Shown: piece after piece, positions 8,617 to 16,662 of the stretch
How the letters are laid out: the number at the start of each line of letters is the position of its first letter
Numbering within the stretch: the first letter of the stretch is position 1
Source of the DNA: Streptomonospora nanhaiensis
Lineage (GTDB): Bacteria > Actinomycetota > Actinomycetes > Streptosporangiales > Streptosporangiaceae
Length of the DNA stretch: 64,000 nucleotides
Direction of reading: 5' to 3'
Assembly (NCBI RefSeq): GCF_026642255.1
Contig: NZ_CP113264.1
Span: 186,001-250,000, forward strand
Position numbers and translations under genes: made by a program
Notes under the pieces: generated by a model
Database searches by the model: none
Told to the model about the DNA's origin: nothing
What the model saw: only the letters and a program-made list of their open reading frames with translations

Positions 8617-8677
8617 TTGCCACGTCCCGGTGCTTCATGGATAGTAAAGGTATCCGTAATGGATAGTGGAAGTATCC
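8617..8677 (+). promoter_or_regulatory. Candidate MerR-controlled promoter with two operator dyads
   Basis: Two 17-bp dyads, GGATAGTAAAGGTATCC (8639-8655) and GGATAGTGGAAGTATCC (8661-8677), have GGATA/TATCC arms and centres 22 bp apart, about two helical turns. A possible plus-strand promoter TTGCCA (8617-8622) and TAGTAA (8642-8647) has a 19-bp spacer, the unusual length favoured by MerR regulators. The dyads overlap the -10 and lie just before the AAGGAG of the membrane-protein gene. Confidence 0.6.
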
Positions 8678-8690
8678 AAAAAGGAGAAGC

Positions 8691-9698
8691 GTGAACGTCC
8701 CGACCACCCCCCGCCCCGCCCCCGGCGCGTTCCTGCGGACCGCGCCGGACTGGCACCGCCCCCTCATGGCGACCGCCGCCCTGTGCGCGGTCGTCCTGGC
8801 GGCGGCCCTCGTCGGCCTCGCGGTGGACGACCGCACCCTCGTCGGCCGCCCGATCTGGCTCAAGCCGGCCAAGTTCGCCCTGTCGATCGCGGTCTACAAC
8901 GTCACCCTGGCGTGGCTGCTCTCGCTGCTCGTGCGGTGGCGGCGCACCGGGTGGTGGCTCGGGACGCTCTTCTCCGCCATGGTCCTCGGCGAGCTGGCCG
9001 CGATCGGGCTCCAGGCCTGGCGGGGCGAGCTCAGCCACTACAACTACGCGACCCCGTTCGACGCGGCCGTCTACAACGCCATGGCCGCCATGATCGTCAC
9101 CGCGTGGACCGCCAACCTCGGGATCGGCGTCCTGCTGCTCGTGCAGCGCGTCGGCGAGCGCTCCACCACCTGGGCGGTGCGGATCGGCACGGGGATCGCC
9201 CTCGCCGGAATGGCCGCGGCCTTCTTCATGACCGTCCCGTCCGACCAGCAGATGGTCGCCCTGGAGAACGGCGGACCGGGGGACGTGATCGGGGCGCACA
9301 CCGTCGGCGTGGCGGACGGCGGGCCGGGGCTGCCGGTCGTGGGCTGGAGCACGGTCGCCGGGGACCTGCGGGTCGCCCACTTCGTCGGCATCCACGGGCT
9401 CCAGGCGCTCGTCCTGCTCGCCCTGCTCCTGGTGGCGCTGGGCCGCCGCCACCCGCGGCTGGAGCCGGACGCCGTGCGGCTGCGCGTGGTCGCCGTGGTC
9501 GGATCGGCCCACGCGGCGCTCCTGGTCCTGACCGCCTGGCAGGCGCTGCGGGGCCAGTCGGTCGTGCGCCCGGACGCCGTCACCCTCCTGGCCGCAGCAC
9601 TGCTGGCCGCGGCGACCGCGGCGGGCCTGTGGTGGGCGCTGCGCAGACGCGGGGGCGGGAGCGGCCGCGAACGGAACCGGGCGACCGGGCGGGCCTGA
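8691..9698 (+). CDS. Polytopic membrane protein of unknown function
   Basis: A 335-aa protein with about eight predicted transmembrane helices and a charged, Arg-rich C-terminal tail. I do not recognise a functional motif. WLKPAKFALSIAVYNVTLAW and the conserved-looking loop with VPSDQQM are the most distinctive blocks. AAGGAG lies 5 nt before the GTG start. The two MerR dyads just upstream suggest it is the regulator's target, perhaps in membrane or drug stress, which is inference. Confidence 0.8.
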   Translation: MNVPTTPRPAPGAFLRTAPDWHRPLMATAALCAVVLAAALVGLAVDDRTLVGRPIWLKPAKFALSIAVYNVTLAWLLSLLVRWRRTGWWLGTLFSAMVLGELAAIGLQAWRGELSHYNYATPFDAAVYNAMAAMIVTAWTANLGIGVLLLVQRVGERSTTWAVRIGTGIALAGMAAAFFMTVPSDQQMVALENGGPGDVIGAHTVGVADGGPGLPVVGWSTVAGDLRVAHFVGIHGLQALVLLALLLVALGRRHPRLEPDAVRLRVVAVVGSAHAALLVLTAWQALRGQSVVRPDAVTLLAAALLAAATAAGLWWALRRRGGGSGRERNRATGRA

Positions 9699-9757
9699 GC
9701 GGCCTCCGCGGCCGGTCGGCCCGTATCATCCGTGTGACCGGACGCGGAGGAGGCACG

Positions 9758-10009
9758 GTGCGGCTCAAACTCGACCTGCACGACATCTTCAACAAGGGCC
9801 GCGATATCGACAGGGCCCTCGCCGACATCATGGACGAGGCCGAGCGCACCGGGGCCAGGACCGTGGAGATCATCCCCGGCAAGGGGTCGGGGCAGCTGAA
9901 GAAGCGGGTGCTGCGCTACCTCGACCGCAAGGACGTCAAGGCCCGCTACCACCGGGTCGAGAAGGACTCCAAGAACTTCGGCCGTCTCTTCATCCACTTC
10001 AAGCGCTGA
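9758..10009 (+). CDS. Small stand-alone Smr-domain protein
   Basis: An 83-aa protein made of one Smr domain, the domain at the C-terminus of MutS2. It has LDLHDIFNKGRDIDRAL (in place of the usual LDLHG) and the catalytic loop IIPGKGSGQLKKRVLRYL (usually HGKGSG). Smr domains are nucleases that nick DNA or, in SmrB/MutS2, cut mRNA at collided ribosomes. The usual His of HGKGSG is replaced here by Pro, and the DLHG Gly by Asp, so activity may be altered. A GGAGGA site precedes the GTG at 9758. Confidence 0.85.
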   Translation: MRLKLDLHDIFNKGRDIDRALADIMDEAERTGARTVEIIPGKGSGQLKKRVLRYLDRKDVKARYHRVEKDSKNFGRLFIHFKR

Positions 10010-10236
10010 CCCGGGGCGGTCCGAGCACGGCCGCTCCGTGCGATGCCCCGTGCCGTGAGCGGGCTGCTACGGGCCACCGGGAGTCTTGAGGGCCCGTGAC
10101 GAGGGAGGACACAGTGGGTTGCCCCGCCGTTCCCCGGCAGGGCGGAGTGTCCCGGAGGGTGGGGGTCTGCATGCCGGTTTCCCGGGGGCGTGGCCGTCGT
10201 TCGACCAGGGGCGCCACGTCGAAAGGCGCTCCGGGC

Positions 10237-10518
10237 TCAGGCGGCGCTGGTCAGAATCCGGAACGACTTCCGCGGACCGAGACCGACACCCAGGCGCAGC
10301 ACCATCCATATCCCGGAGTAGACGCGGACCCGTTCTCGGCGGACCGTCACCAACATCGGCTTCCAGTCCCAGCCGGGTCTGGCCTGGGAGAGCATCTCCT
10401 GTATATGCGGATCTTCGAGGCTTCGGCTCTCCAGCCATCCGCCTCCGATCTTCTCGACAGTTCGAGCCAGGTTTCCGCACCTTGCACAGCTGCTGTCGAA
10501 CAATAAATAGTTTGCCAA
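10237..10518 (-). CDS. Small DCC-type CxxC thiol-disulfide oxidoreductase-like protein
   Basis: A 93-aa protein starting MANYLLFDSSCARCGNLARTVE, with Cys11 and Cys14 in a CxxC motif next to a thioredoxin-like first strand. This resembles the DUF393/DCC family of thiol oxidoreductase-like proteins, though shorter than most. The start is TTG, with GGAAGGG about 9 nt before it. It is the last gene in the same-strand run of the lasso cluster. The predicted lasso product has two Cys residues, so a role in disulfide formation is attractive, but unproven. The opposite frames are incoherent. Confidence 0.6.
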   Translation of the reverse strand: MANYLLFDSSCARCGNLARTVEKIGGGWLESRSLEDPHIQEMLSQARPGWDWKPMLVTVRRERVRVYSGIWMVLRLGVGLGPRKSFRILTSAA

Positions 10519-10822
10519 CAGAAAAATCCCTTCCTGGTGTTCCGTGCGGCCTTGACTGTCCGATACAGGGTGGCGGGGCAGTGGTGCCCCGTGTGCCAGG
10601 GGCTCCCGGAGTCCGGTCCGCCGTGCAGCCTCACTTCGGAGCGGGGCGGTTCTGCCGGTGCTCCCGGCAAGGCGCCCGTTTCCACCGAGTCGTCCGTTCG
10701 GCGGGGCGGCCCTGCCCCGTTCGGGGCCGGGCGGTTCCGAGGGCCCCGGGGTCGGTACCGATTACTCCTGGCGGGACGCCCGGTCGGTCCGACGGGTTTT
10801 CACCGGGGTGCTTTCCCGGCGA
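10519..10822. other. Intergenic gap in the lasso gene run
   Basis: About 300 bp between the 29-aa peptide gene and the CxxC protein gene. I see no supported coding region; the overlapping ORFs are low-complexity frame shadows. No clear terminator is visible, so read-through from the upstream genes is possible. Confidence 0.4.
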
Positions 10823-10912
10823 TCAACCGCCAAGGGTGAGAAACGTGATGATCAGGGCCAGGGCGATGACGCCCGCAATCGACCAGACAACGGTCTTCGT
10901 TCCCTGCTTCAT
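10823..10912 (-). CDS. 29-aa single-helix membrane peptide
   Basis: A small gene with an AGGAGAGG site 8 nt before its ATG. It encodes 29 residues: a basic start MKQGTKT, then one uninterrupted hydrophobic helix, then LGG at the C-terminus. It follows the second ABC-2 permease of the lasso cluster by 74 bp on the same strand. Short single-pass peptides next to ABC exporters can be regulators or subunits; this is inference. No leader-core motif is present, so it is not a second lasso precursor. Confidence 0.6.
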   Translation of the reverse strand: MKQGTKTVVWSIAGVIALALIITFLTLGG

Positions 10913-10986
10913 TCGGTATACCTCTCCTCGTGTTTGTTAAGGTGCCTCCCGGCGCGGGGGTGCCGGGGAGTTCTCGTCCGAACGGT

Positions 10987-11739
10987 TCAGGCGTCGCGGC
11001 GCACCAGGAAGACCGCGTACACGGCGAGGGCCACGAGAGCCCAGACCGCGAGGGTCAGCGCGGCGATTCCGGGTGGAAGCTCATGCACGTCGTAGGCGGG
11101 GGCTCCGATCAGGCTCAGGCCGGCCTGGTCGGGCAGGAGCCTGAGCGCTTCCGGCCACTGCAGGACGCCGGTGGCGACGACCAGGGGGAGGGTGATCAGG
11201 ATCCCCAGGGGCGTGATCGTGCTGCGGAGGAGGCCGGCGAGGCCGAAGGCGATCACCGACATGAACGCGTACACCGCGATCCACCGTCCGAGGTCGAGGA
11301 GAAGCTCTCCCGCCCCCGACCCGGCCGAGACCCCGATGAGCAGTCGCGCGGGGGCGAGCACGACGACCGCCGCGGTGAGCACGGTGGTGACCATCGCTCC
11401 CAGCTTCCCGAGCACCAGGGCGCGGCGGTCCGGGGTCGCGGTGAGGCTCATGCGAAGCTGGCCTCCGCGGTATTCGCTCGCCGCGGCGTGCACGGGCAGG
11501 ACCAGGAACGCGTACACCGGGGCGAGCATGAGAGTGCCGAAGGAGGACAGCGTCGAGGGCCCTTGGGAGCCTCCGGTGTAGAAGGTGACCCCCGACGCCT
11601 CGATCACCGCCAGGAGCGTGTTCGCGGCCAGGGTGACGGCGAGCATGGTGATGCCGACCGGGTTCGTGATGATCTTGGTGATCTCTGCGGCGGTGACGTC
11701 GCGTCGACGGATCACGGGCGGCTCGGTCCTCGTGTTCAC
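10987..11739 (-). CDS. ABC-2-type permease, second subunit (lasso cluster)
   Basis: A 250-aa membrane protein with about six helices. GGQLRMSLTATPDRRALVLGKL is the coupling-type segment of ABC-2 permeases of the bacteriocin/bacitracin self-protection type. The GTG start at 11739 overlaps the stop of the preceding permease by 4 bp (GTGA). Both permeases share the EYRGGQLRMSL / EFRAGQLGLSL segment and are distant paralogs, probably forming a heterodimer with the ATPase. Expected role: removal of the mature lasso peptide from the membrane, giving immunity. Confidence 0.85.
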   Translation of the reverse strand: MNTRTEPPVIRRRDVTAAEITKIITNPVGITMLAVTLAANTLLAVIEASGVTFYTGGSQGPSTLSSFGTLMLAPVYAFLVLPVHAAASEYRGGQLRMSLTATPDRRALVLGKLGAMVTTVLTAAVVVLAPARLLIGVSAGSGAGELLLDLGRWIAVYAFMSVIAFGLAGLLRSTITPLGILITLPLVVATGVLQWPEALRLLPDQAGLSLIGAPAYDVHELPPGIAALTLAVWALVALAVYAVFLVRRDA

Positions 11740-12539
11740 CTTGCGTCCCTCCGCTTGACGGCGAGCGTCGCGACGACAGAGGTGACGAGCGCCCAGCCGG
11801 CCAGGACTGCCGCGCCGTGCCCGGCGCTGCCGGTCAGCGGCGCGCCCGCGTCCCGTCCCTGCAGCAGAAGGTTGCGCGCCGCGCTCAGGGGCAGGAACGC
11901 GTCCACGGCGGGCGAAACCATCGCGACCACCTGGGCCATGGTCAGCATGATCAGGATCACCGTCGCGATGATCCCGGTCAGAGTGCGCCGGGTGATGAGG
12001 GTGATCCCGGCGCCGATCAGGGTGAACGTCACGGTGAAGAGGAGCAGGGCGGCCTCGGCCGCCAGCATGTCCGTGCTCCACAGCATGCCGGGGTTCCAGT
12101 TCCGGACAGCGATGTACATGAAGGCGTTGGCCATGGCGATGCACACGAGCCCGAGCACGAGCGCGTAGGCCGTCATGGCCGAGAGCTTGCCCAGGACCAG
12201 GCGGAGGCGGTGGGGAACGGCGACCAAGCTCAGGCCGAGCTGCCCCGCCCGGAACTCCGTACCCGCGAGCACCGCGCCGAGGATCGGGAAGAGGAGGCCC
12301 GGATTGAAGACGCTGACACCGAGCGTCTGCCGGAGTTCCGTCTCGGCGTGAACGGCCCTTCCATCGACCTCGGACATACCGTCGGGCCGCACGTTCGCGA
12401 CGGTGTCGATGTTGAATCCGAGAGTCTGGTACTGGAAGAAGACGTTGAGGGCGAGGATGACGCCCGTGATCACCCAGACGCTCGGGAGGGTCAGGACCTT
12501 CGTCAACTCGGATCGGACGATGCTCAGCACGCCGATCAC
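11736..12539 (-). CDS. ABC-2-type permease, first subunit (lasso cluster)
   Basis: A 267-aa protein with about six transmembrane helices. The N-terminal VIGVLSIVRSELTKVLTLPSVW and internal EFRAGQLGLSLVAVPHRLRLVLGKLSAM are typical of ABC-2 family permeases. Its GTG start overlaps the ATPase stop by 3 bp, so the three genes are translationally coupled. A longer frame reaching 13340 is only the shadow of the ATPase gene. The role is inferred from its partners: self-resistance or drug-type export in the lasso cluster. Confidence 0.87.
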   Translation of the reverse strand: MIGVLSIVRSELTKVLTLPSVWVITGVILALNVFFQYQTLGFNIDTVANVRPDGMSEVDGRAVHAETELRQTLGVSVFNPGLLFPILGAVLAGTEFRAGQLGLSLVAVPHRLRLVLGKLSAMTAYALVLGLVCIAMANAFMYIAVRNWNPGMLWSTDMLAAEAALLLFTVTFTLIGAGITLITRRTLTGIIATVILIMLTMAQVVAMVSPAVDAFLPLSAARNLLLQGRDAGAPLTGSAGHGAAVLAGWALVTSVVATLAVKRRDAR

Positions 12540-13291
12540 CAACTCTGCCCGGGCTGGCTGCCCGTCAACGAGAAGAACGCGTCTTCGAGGGAGGCGTGCC
12601 CCTCGGTGATCTCGCTCAGGGAGCCGTTCGCGATGATGCGGCCCTTGTCGATGATCACGATGTCGTCGACCGTCTCCGCGGTCTCGCCCATGAGGTGGCT
12701 GGACAGCAACACGGTGTTGCCCTGGTCGGCATACCGTCGCAGGAAGGTACGGATGGTCCGGATGCCTTCGGGGTCGAGGCCGTTGACCGGCTCGTCGAGG
12801 ACGAGGATCCGCGGCTCTCCGAGCAGGGCCGCGGCCAGCCCCAGCCTCTGTTTCATGCCCAGGGAGTACTTGCCCACCCGCACCTTCGCCGCTTCGGAGA
12901 GGCCGACCGTCTCCAGGACCTCGGAGATCCGCCGGGACGGTATGCGGTTGGACTGGGCGATCCAGCGAAGGTGGTCGACTCCCCGGCGTTCCGGCACGGC
13001 CGAGGCGCCGTCGAGCATCGCACCGACTGTCCTCAGGGGCTGCCGTAGCGATGTGTACGGCCGGCCCTCGATGAGCGCCGTACCGGAGGTGGCCCGGTCG
13101 ATCCCGAGGAGAACGCGGAGCGTACTCGACTTCCCGGCCCCGTTCGGGCCGAGGAAACCGGTGACCCGTCCGGGGGCGGCGCTGAAGCTCACCCGGTCGA
13201 CGGCCACCTTGGGACCGTACTTCTTCGAAACGTCCTTGACTTCGATCACCGGCACCAGACCCCTTGTGTCGACCGCCTCCTCCGTGCGCAT
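12536..13291 (-). CDS. ABC transporter ATPase, self-protection type (lasso cluster)
   Basis: A 251-aa ATPase of the CcmA/bacitracin-resistance type. It has Walker A GPNGAGKSS, signature YSLGMKQRLGLA (LGMKQR replaces LSGGQ, usual in this group), Walker B RILVLDEPVNGLD and the switch His in LLSSHLM. It powers the two ABC-2 permeases that follow with overlapping starts. An 83-bp gap separates it from the response-regulator gene upstream, so it may be in the same transcript or have its own promoter under that regulator. Confidence 0.92.
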   Translation of the reverse strand: MRTEEAVDTRGLVPVIEVKDVSKKYGPKVAVDRVSFSAAPGRVTGFLGPNGAGKSSTLRVLLGIDRATSGTALIEGRPYTSLRQPLRTVGAMLDGASAVPERRGVDHLRWIAQSNRIPSRRISEVLETVGLSEAAKVRVGKYSLGMKQRLGLAAALLGEPRILVLDEPVNGLDPEGIRTIRTFLRRYADQGNTVLLSSHLMGETAETVDDIVIIDKGRIIANGSLSEITEGHASLEDAFFSLTGSQPGQSW

Positions 13292-13374
13292 CGAGCTTCA
13301 CACGCCGGGCCCCGCCGCGCTGACACCCGAAAGTGGACACCTGGCGGCCCCGGTCCGTCCGGGCGGGGCCGGCC

Positions 13375-14124
13375 TCAGCCGAGGACGCCCGCCTCGTAGG
13401 CCAGGACGACGAGGTGGGTCCGGTTCTTGGCGCCGAACTTCTCGAACATGCGCCGAAGGTAGGTACGCACGGTCTCGTTGCTCAGATGGAGTTCTGCTGC
13501 GATGTCCTGGCTCCTGTGGCCGGCTGCCAGGAGACGGCAGATCTTGATCTGCTGCTCGGTGAAGGACGGGTGTCCGCCGTCAGGCGGTCCGGCCGGGGCG
13601 GCGCCGCCCCTGGCGGAGAGGCGACCGAACAACCGCGACGTCACGTCCAGCGCCAAGGACGCGTGTCCCGCGTGGACGGCTCTGATCGCGCTCAGTATCC
13701 GGACGGGCGAAGCGCTCTTCAGGAGGAAGCCGGAAGCGCCGAATCGCAGGGCCTCGTGAACGTATTCGTCGTGGTCGAACGAAGTGAGCATCACGGTTCT
13801 CGTCGAAAGCGAATTCCGTCGCAAATCGCGGACGACGTCGATGCCGCTCGGCCCCGGCATCTCGATGTCGAGCAGCAGGACGTCCGGCTCCGAGGCGGCC
13901 AGCCGCTTCACCATTCCCTCTCCCGTGTCGGCTGTGCCGACCAGGTCGATATCGGGAACCTTCGCGAAGAATTTCTTGTAGGCGCGCAGGAATCCGTCGT
14001 CGTCGTCCGCCATGAAGACCCTGATGGAGGACCCGGGGTGCGTCGGTCCTCCGGCCCCGGCCGCGTCGACGACGGCGATGTCCTCCCTGGCGGGAGGAGA
14101 GGGTTCATACACCTGCGAGCTCAT
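13375..14124 (-). CDS. NarL/LuxR-type response regulator (lasso cluster)
   Basis: A 249-aa regulator. The receiver domain (about 34-150) has the acidic cluster ADDDD, phospho-acceptor Asp86 in LLLDIEMPG, Thr114 in LTSF and Lys136 in LLKSA. The C-terminal HTH (about 185-245) reads QIKICRLLAAGHRSQDIAAELHLSNETVRTYL. The ATG overlaps the exporter stop by 4 bp. No histidine kinase is next to it; the divergent HisKA_3 kinase at 19596 is the best partner candidate. It likely controls the lasso or self-protection promoter. Confidence 0.92.
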   Translation of the reverse strand: MSSQVYEPSPPAREDIAVVDAAGAGGPTHPGSSIRVFMADDDDGFLRAYKKFFAKVPDIDLVGTADTGEGMVKRLAASEPDVLLLDIEMPGPSGIDVVRDLRRNSLSTRTVMLTSFDHDEYVHEALRFGASGFLLKSASPVRILSAIRAVHAGHASLALDVTSRLFGRLSARGGAAPAGPPDGGHPSFTEQQIKICRLLAAGHRSQDIAAELHLSNETVRTYLRRMFEKFGAKNRTHLVVLAYEAGVLG

Positions 14125-15962
14125 GTCTTCTCCGCGTGCCCCGAGAGGAACTGGTGCTTTGCGAGCTCATTGTACAACTCGCAGCTCTGGATCAGTTCGT
14201 GGTGGGTTCCCTGGGCGATGACGCGTCCCATGTCGAGGACAATGATCTTGTCCGCCGAGACCACGGTTGAGAAACGATGGGCGATCACCAGCGTTGTCCG
14301 GTCGATTGCCGAGAGGTCCAGGGCATCCCGGATCAGGGCCTCGTTGCGGCTGTCCAAATTTGATGTCGCCTCGTCCAGCAGCAGCACGGGGTTCCCGGAG
14401 AGCAGAGCCCTGGCGATTGCCAGACGCTGGCGCTGTCCACCACTGAGGCGCATGCCCATTTCGCCGATCTGCTTTTCGAGATAACGGCGTCCTTCCTCGC
14501 GGTCCTGCACGAGCCCGACTTGTCTCAGAGCGTCGATGCACTCGGTGTCCGTCGCTTCTGTGTCAGCCAGCATCAGGTTCTCTCTCACGTTCCCGGAAAG
14601 TACAACGGCGTCTTGATCGACATATGCTAGCTGCTTCCGGAGTTTATCGCGTGATAATTCCATGACGTCTTGTCCATGGAAGAGTATCCGACCATCGGTC
14701 GGTTCGTAGAATCGCTCAAGAAGTGAGAACAGGGTTGATTTGCCAGCGCCGGACGGCCCTACGAGGGCAACGGTTTCCCCCCGTGCGACGGAGAACGAGA
14801 CGCTGGAGAGCGTCAATTCTGTGGTGTCGGGGACGCTCGACGTCGGTCGGTCATACCGGAACGATACGCCTTCGAATCGGAAGACTTCGTCCGCATGCCC
14901 GGCGAGGATACTGCTGTTTGCAGTCTGGATGTCCGGTTCTGTGGGCTCGGACTTTATCTCTAATATGCGCGCCAAGGCGCCGAAAGCTTCACCGAGGGAG
15001 GCCACGACATTCCCCACCATCGCGATCGGGGTCACCATGAGCATCAAGTACATGATGAATGCGCTCAGTTCACCGGTGGTGAGCTCCCCCGACGCGACCC
15101 TCAGGGCGCCGAAGCCGACGATCACGATCAGGAGAACCTGCACGGCCACACCGGACACCGTCTGCAGCAGCGCGCGCAGACCTGCTGCCCTGAGGCCGGC
15201 TCGGCGGACCTCCGAGGCCATCGCCATGGCCTTGTCGGATTCCCGGCCGACCGCCCGGGCGGCTCGCACAGTCTTCATGGACCCCAGCGAGCGCGAGACG
15301 CTCTCCGCGAGAGCACCCAGCGCGTTCTGCATCTGGAGCCCGACCGGCCGGGTCTTCCTGCCGAGAGCCAGGACGACGACGAACACGACCAGAACCGCCA
15401 CGAAGGAAAGGCCGAGCAGTACGGGGTCGATCAACGCCATCATGACAAGCGATATCAATACGGTGATCGTGCTGATGGCAAGGTCGATCAGGCCAGATGT
15501 CAGGAAGGTCCGTGTCTCGGAGACGTCTGTCGTCACCCGCGTGACCAGGTCTGCCCGGTCCCGGAAGTCAAGCCTGGCCATCGGCAGCGAGTAGAGGTGC
15601 TTCACCAGCCGTTCGCGGGAATCATAGGCGAACCTCTCCCCCGTTCGTTCGATCACGAGTTCGCGAACCCCGGTCAGCACTGCGCTGACGAGCAGGAGCA
15701 CGACCAGCAGAGCCGCCTCACCCAGAGGGAGGCCGCTCTGGAAGGTGTCGACCATCCTGGACACCACGAGAGGCTGGACCGCGCCGGCGGCGGTGCCGAG
15801 GGTGCCGAGGAAGAAGGCGATGCCGAGCGGAACGCGGTACGGCCTCAGGAGCGGCAGGACGTCACGAAAACCGGCGACCGGGCCGTTCGAGGGGCCAGGC
15901 GCGCCCCCGTCCCCGGAACGGAGCGGGTCTCGGGGGTCTGTGTCCGTGTCCGAGACGGTCAA
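14121..15962 (-). CDS. Lasso peptide ABC exporter (D protein), fused permease-ATPase
   Basis: A 613-aa half-transporter with an N-terminal six-helix ABC exporter domain (about 45-325) and a nucleotide-binding domain with Walker A GPSGAGKS at 402-409, signature LSGGQ at 506-510 and Walker B VLLLDEAT at 526-533. It lacks the N-terminal C39 peptidase domain of leader-cleaving exporters, as expected in lasso clusters where B2 removes the leader. The TTG start overlaps the B2 stop (TTGA). It is expected to export the mature lasso peptide. Confidence 0.93.
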   Translation of the reverse strand: MTVSDTDTDPRDPLRSGDGGAPGPSNGPVAGFRDVLPLLRPYRVPLGIAFFLGTLGTAAGAVQPLVVSRMVDTFQSGLPLGEAALLVVLLLVSAVLTGVRELVIERTGERFAYDSRERLVKHLYSLPMARLDFRDRADLVTRVTTDVSETRTFLTSGLIDLAISTITVLISLVMMALIDPVLLGLSFVAVLVVFVVVLALGRKTRPVGLQMQNALGALAESVSRSLGSMKTVRAARAVGRESDKAMAMASEVRRAGLRAAGLRALLQTVSGVAVQVLLIVIVGFGALRVASGELTTGELSAFIMYLMLMVTPIAMVGNVVASLGEAFGALARILEIKSEPTEPDIQTANSSILAGHADEVFRFEGVSFRYDRPTSSVPDTTELTLSSVSFSVARGETVALVGPSGAGKSTLFSLLERFYEPTDGRILFHGQDVMELSRDKLRKQLAYVDQDAVVLSGNVRENLMLADTEATDTECIDALRQVGLVQDREEGRRYLEKQIGEMGMRLSGGQRQRLAIARALLSGNPVLLLDEATSNLDSRNEALIRDALDLSAIDRTTLVIAHRFSTVVSADKIIVLDMGRVIAQGTHHELIQSCELYNELAKHQFLSGHAEKT

Positions 15963-16402
15963 TTCTTCTCACCGCCTGAGGAGGCGTACTCCGGGGTGCA
16001 CACGAGCATCTTGCGGAACCCGCCCAGATCGGCGGACTCACCCACGGGGCGACCGTCGATCTCGACCCAGGCATGTGCGGCGAAGGGCCTGTCCTGGACG
16101 CCGGTGCACCAGGTGACGCCGTAGCCGTGCCACCTCGCCAGGAGCGCGGTGGCTATCGACCGCGGCAGACAGCCCTCACCGGCGCACAGCGTGCTGACGG
16201 AGACGACCAGTCCCCGGTGGTGTTCCACGTCCTCCACCGCTGGTCTCCCGCCGTTGCGCACGACCAGGCTCATGAGCTGCTTGATCCGATGCGGCTTGAG
16301 CTGGCTGACGACGAGCGCCAACCCCACACAGGCGCGAGAACGGAGCAGCGCTCCGCGGGAGGCGGACTCCGCTGCCGGTTCCGGTAGGACGGGGCTGCTC
16401 AC
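15959..16402 (-). CDS. Lasso peptide leader peptidase (B2, transglutaminase-like)
   Basis: A 147-aa protein with the lasso B2 signature: catalytic Cys78 in EGCLPRSIA, His110 in FAAHAWVEIDG and Asp117. These form the Cys-His-Asp triad of this transglutaminase-fold protease, which cuts the leader just after the conserved Thr-X of the precursor. The GTG start overlaps the B1 stop by 4 bp. Stand-alone B1 and B2 proteins are the usual arrangement in actinobacterial lasso clusters. Confidence 0.93.
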   Translation of the reverse strand: MSSPVLPEPAAESASRGALLRSRACVGLALVVSQLKPHRIKQLMSLVVRNGGRPAVEDVEHHRGLVVSVSTLCAGEGCLPRSIATALLARWHGYGVTWCTGVQDRPFAAHAWVEIDGRPVGESADLGGFRKMLVCTPEYASSGGEKN

Positions 16403-16662
16403 GCTATCCTCCCCTCGACGAGACGCGCCTTTTTCATGTCCCGGAGAAGCTTGCGGACGTCGCGTCGCGCGACGTCCGGGGGCACGTCGAAATCAGTGGT
16501 GACGGTCAGGACGAGTTCATCGACCGACCGTTCTACGTCGAGGGCCTCGGCAAGTCGTATGCCAACCGCGTTCAGATGCCAGTAGGTTCCTCTCTTCGTG
16601 TCCAGCAGCAGAGCGCCTTCCTCGTTTGCGCTGATCTTGACCGTGGATTTGAGCTTTACCAT
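16399..16662 (-). CDS. PqqD-like RiPP recognition element (lasso B1/E)
   Basis: An 87-aa PqqD-fold protein: MVKLKSTVKISANEEGALLLD, then RGTYWHLNAVG and an Asp/Arg-rich C-terminal helix pair. Stand-alone B1 proteins bind the YxxPxL part of the leader and present the precursor to B2. The ATG at 16662 has a GGGAGGA site and overlaps the cyclase stop by 7 bp. A start 19 codons upstream would extend into the cyclase gene and is not needed. Confidence 0.92.
   Translation of the reverse strand: MVKLKSTVKISANEEGALLLDTKRGTYWHLNAVGIRLAEALDVERSVDELVLTVTTDFDVPPDVARRDVRKLLRDMKKARLVEGRIA

Noticed and set aside
10347..10685. 112-aa minus-strand ORF overlapping the CxxC protein gene
   Set aside because: Overlaps the better-supported CxxC frame and has no conserved pattern.
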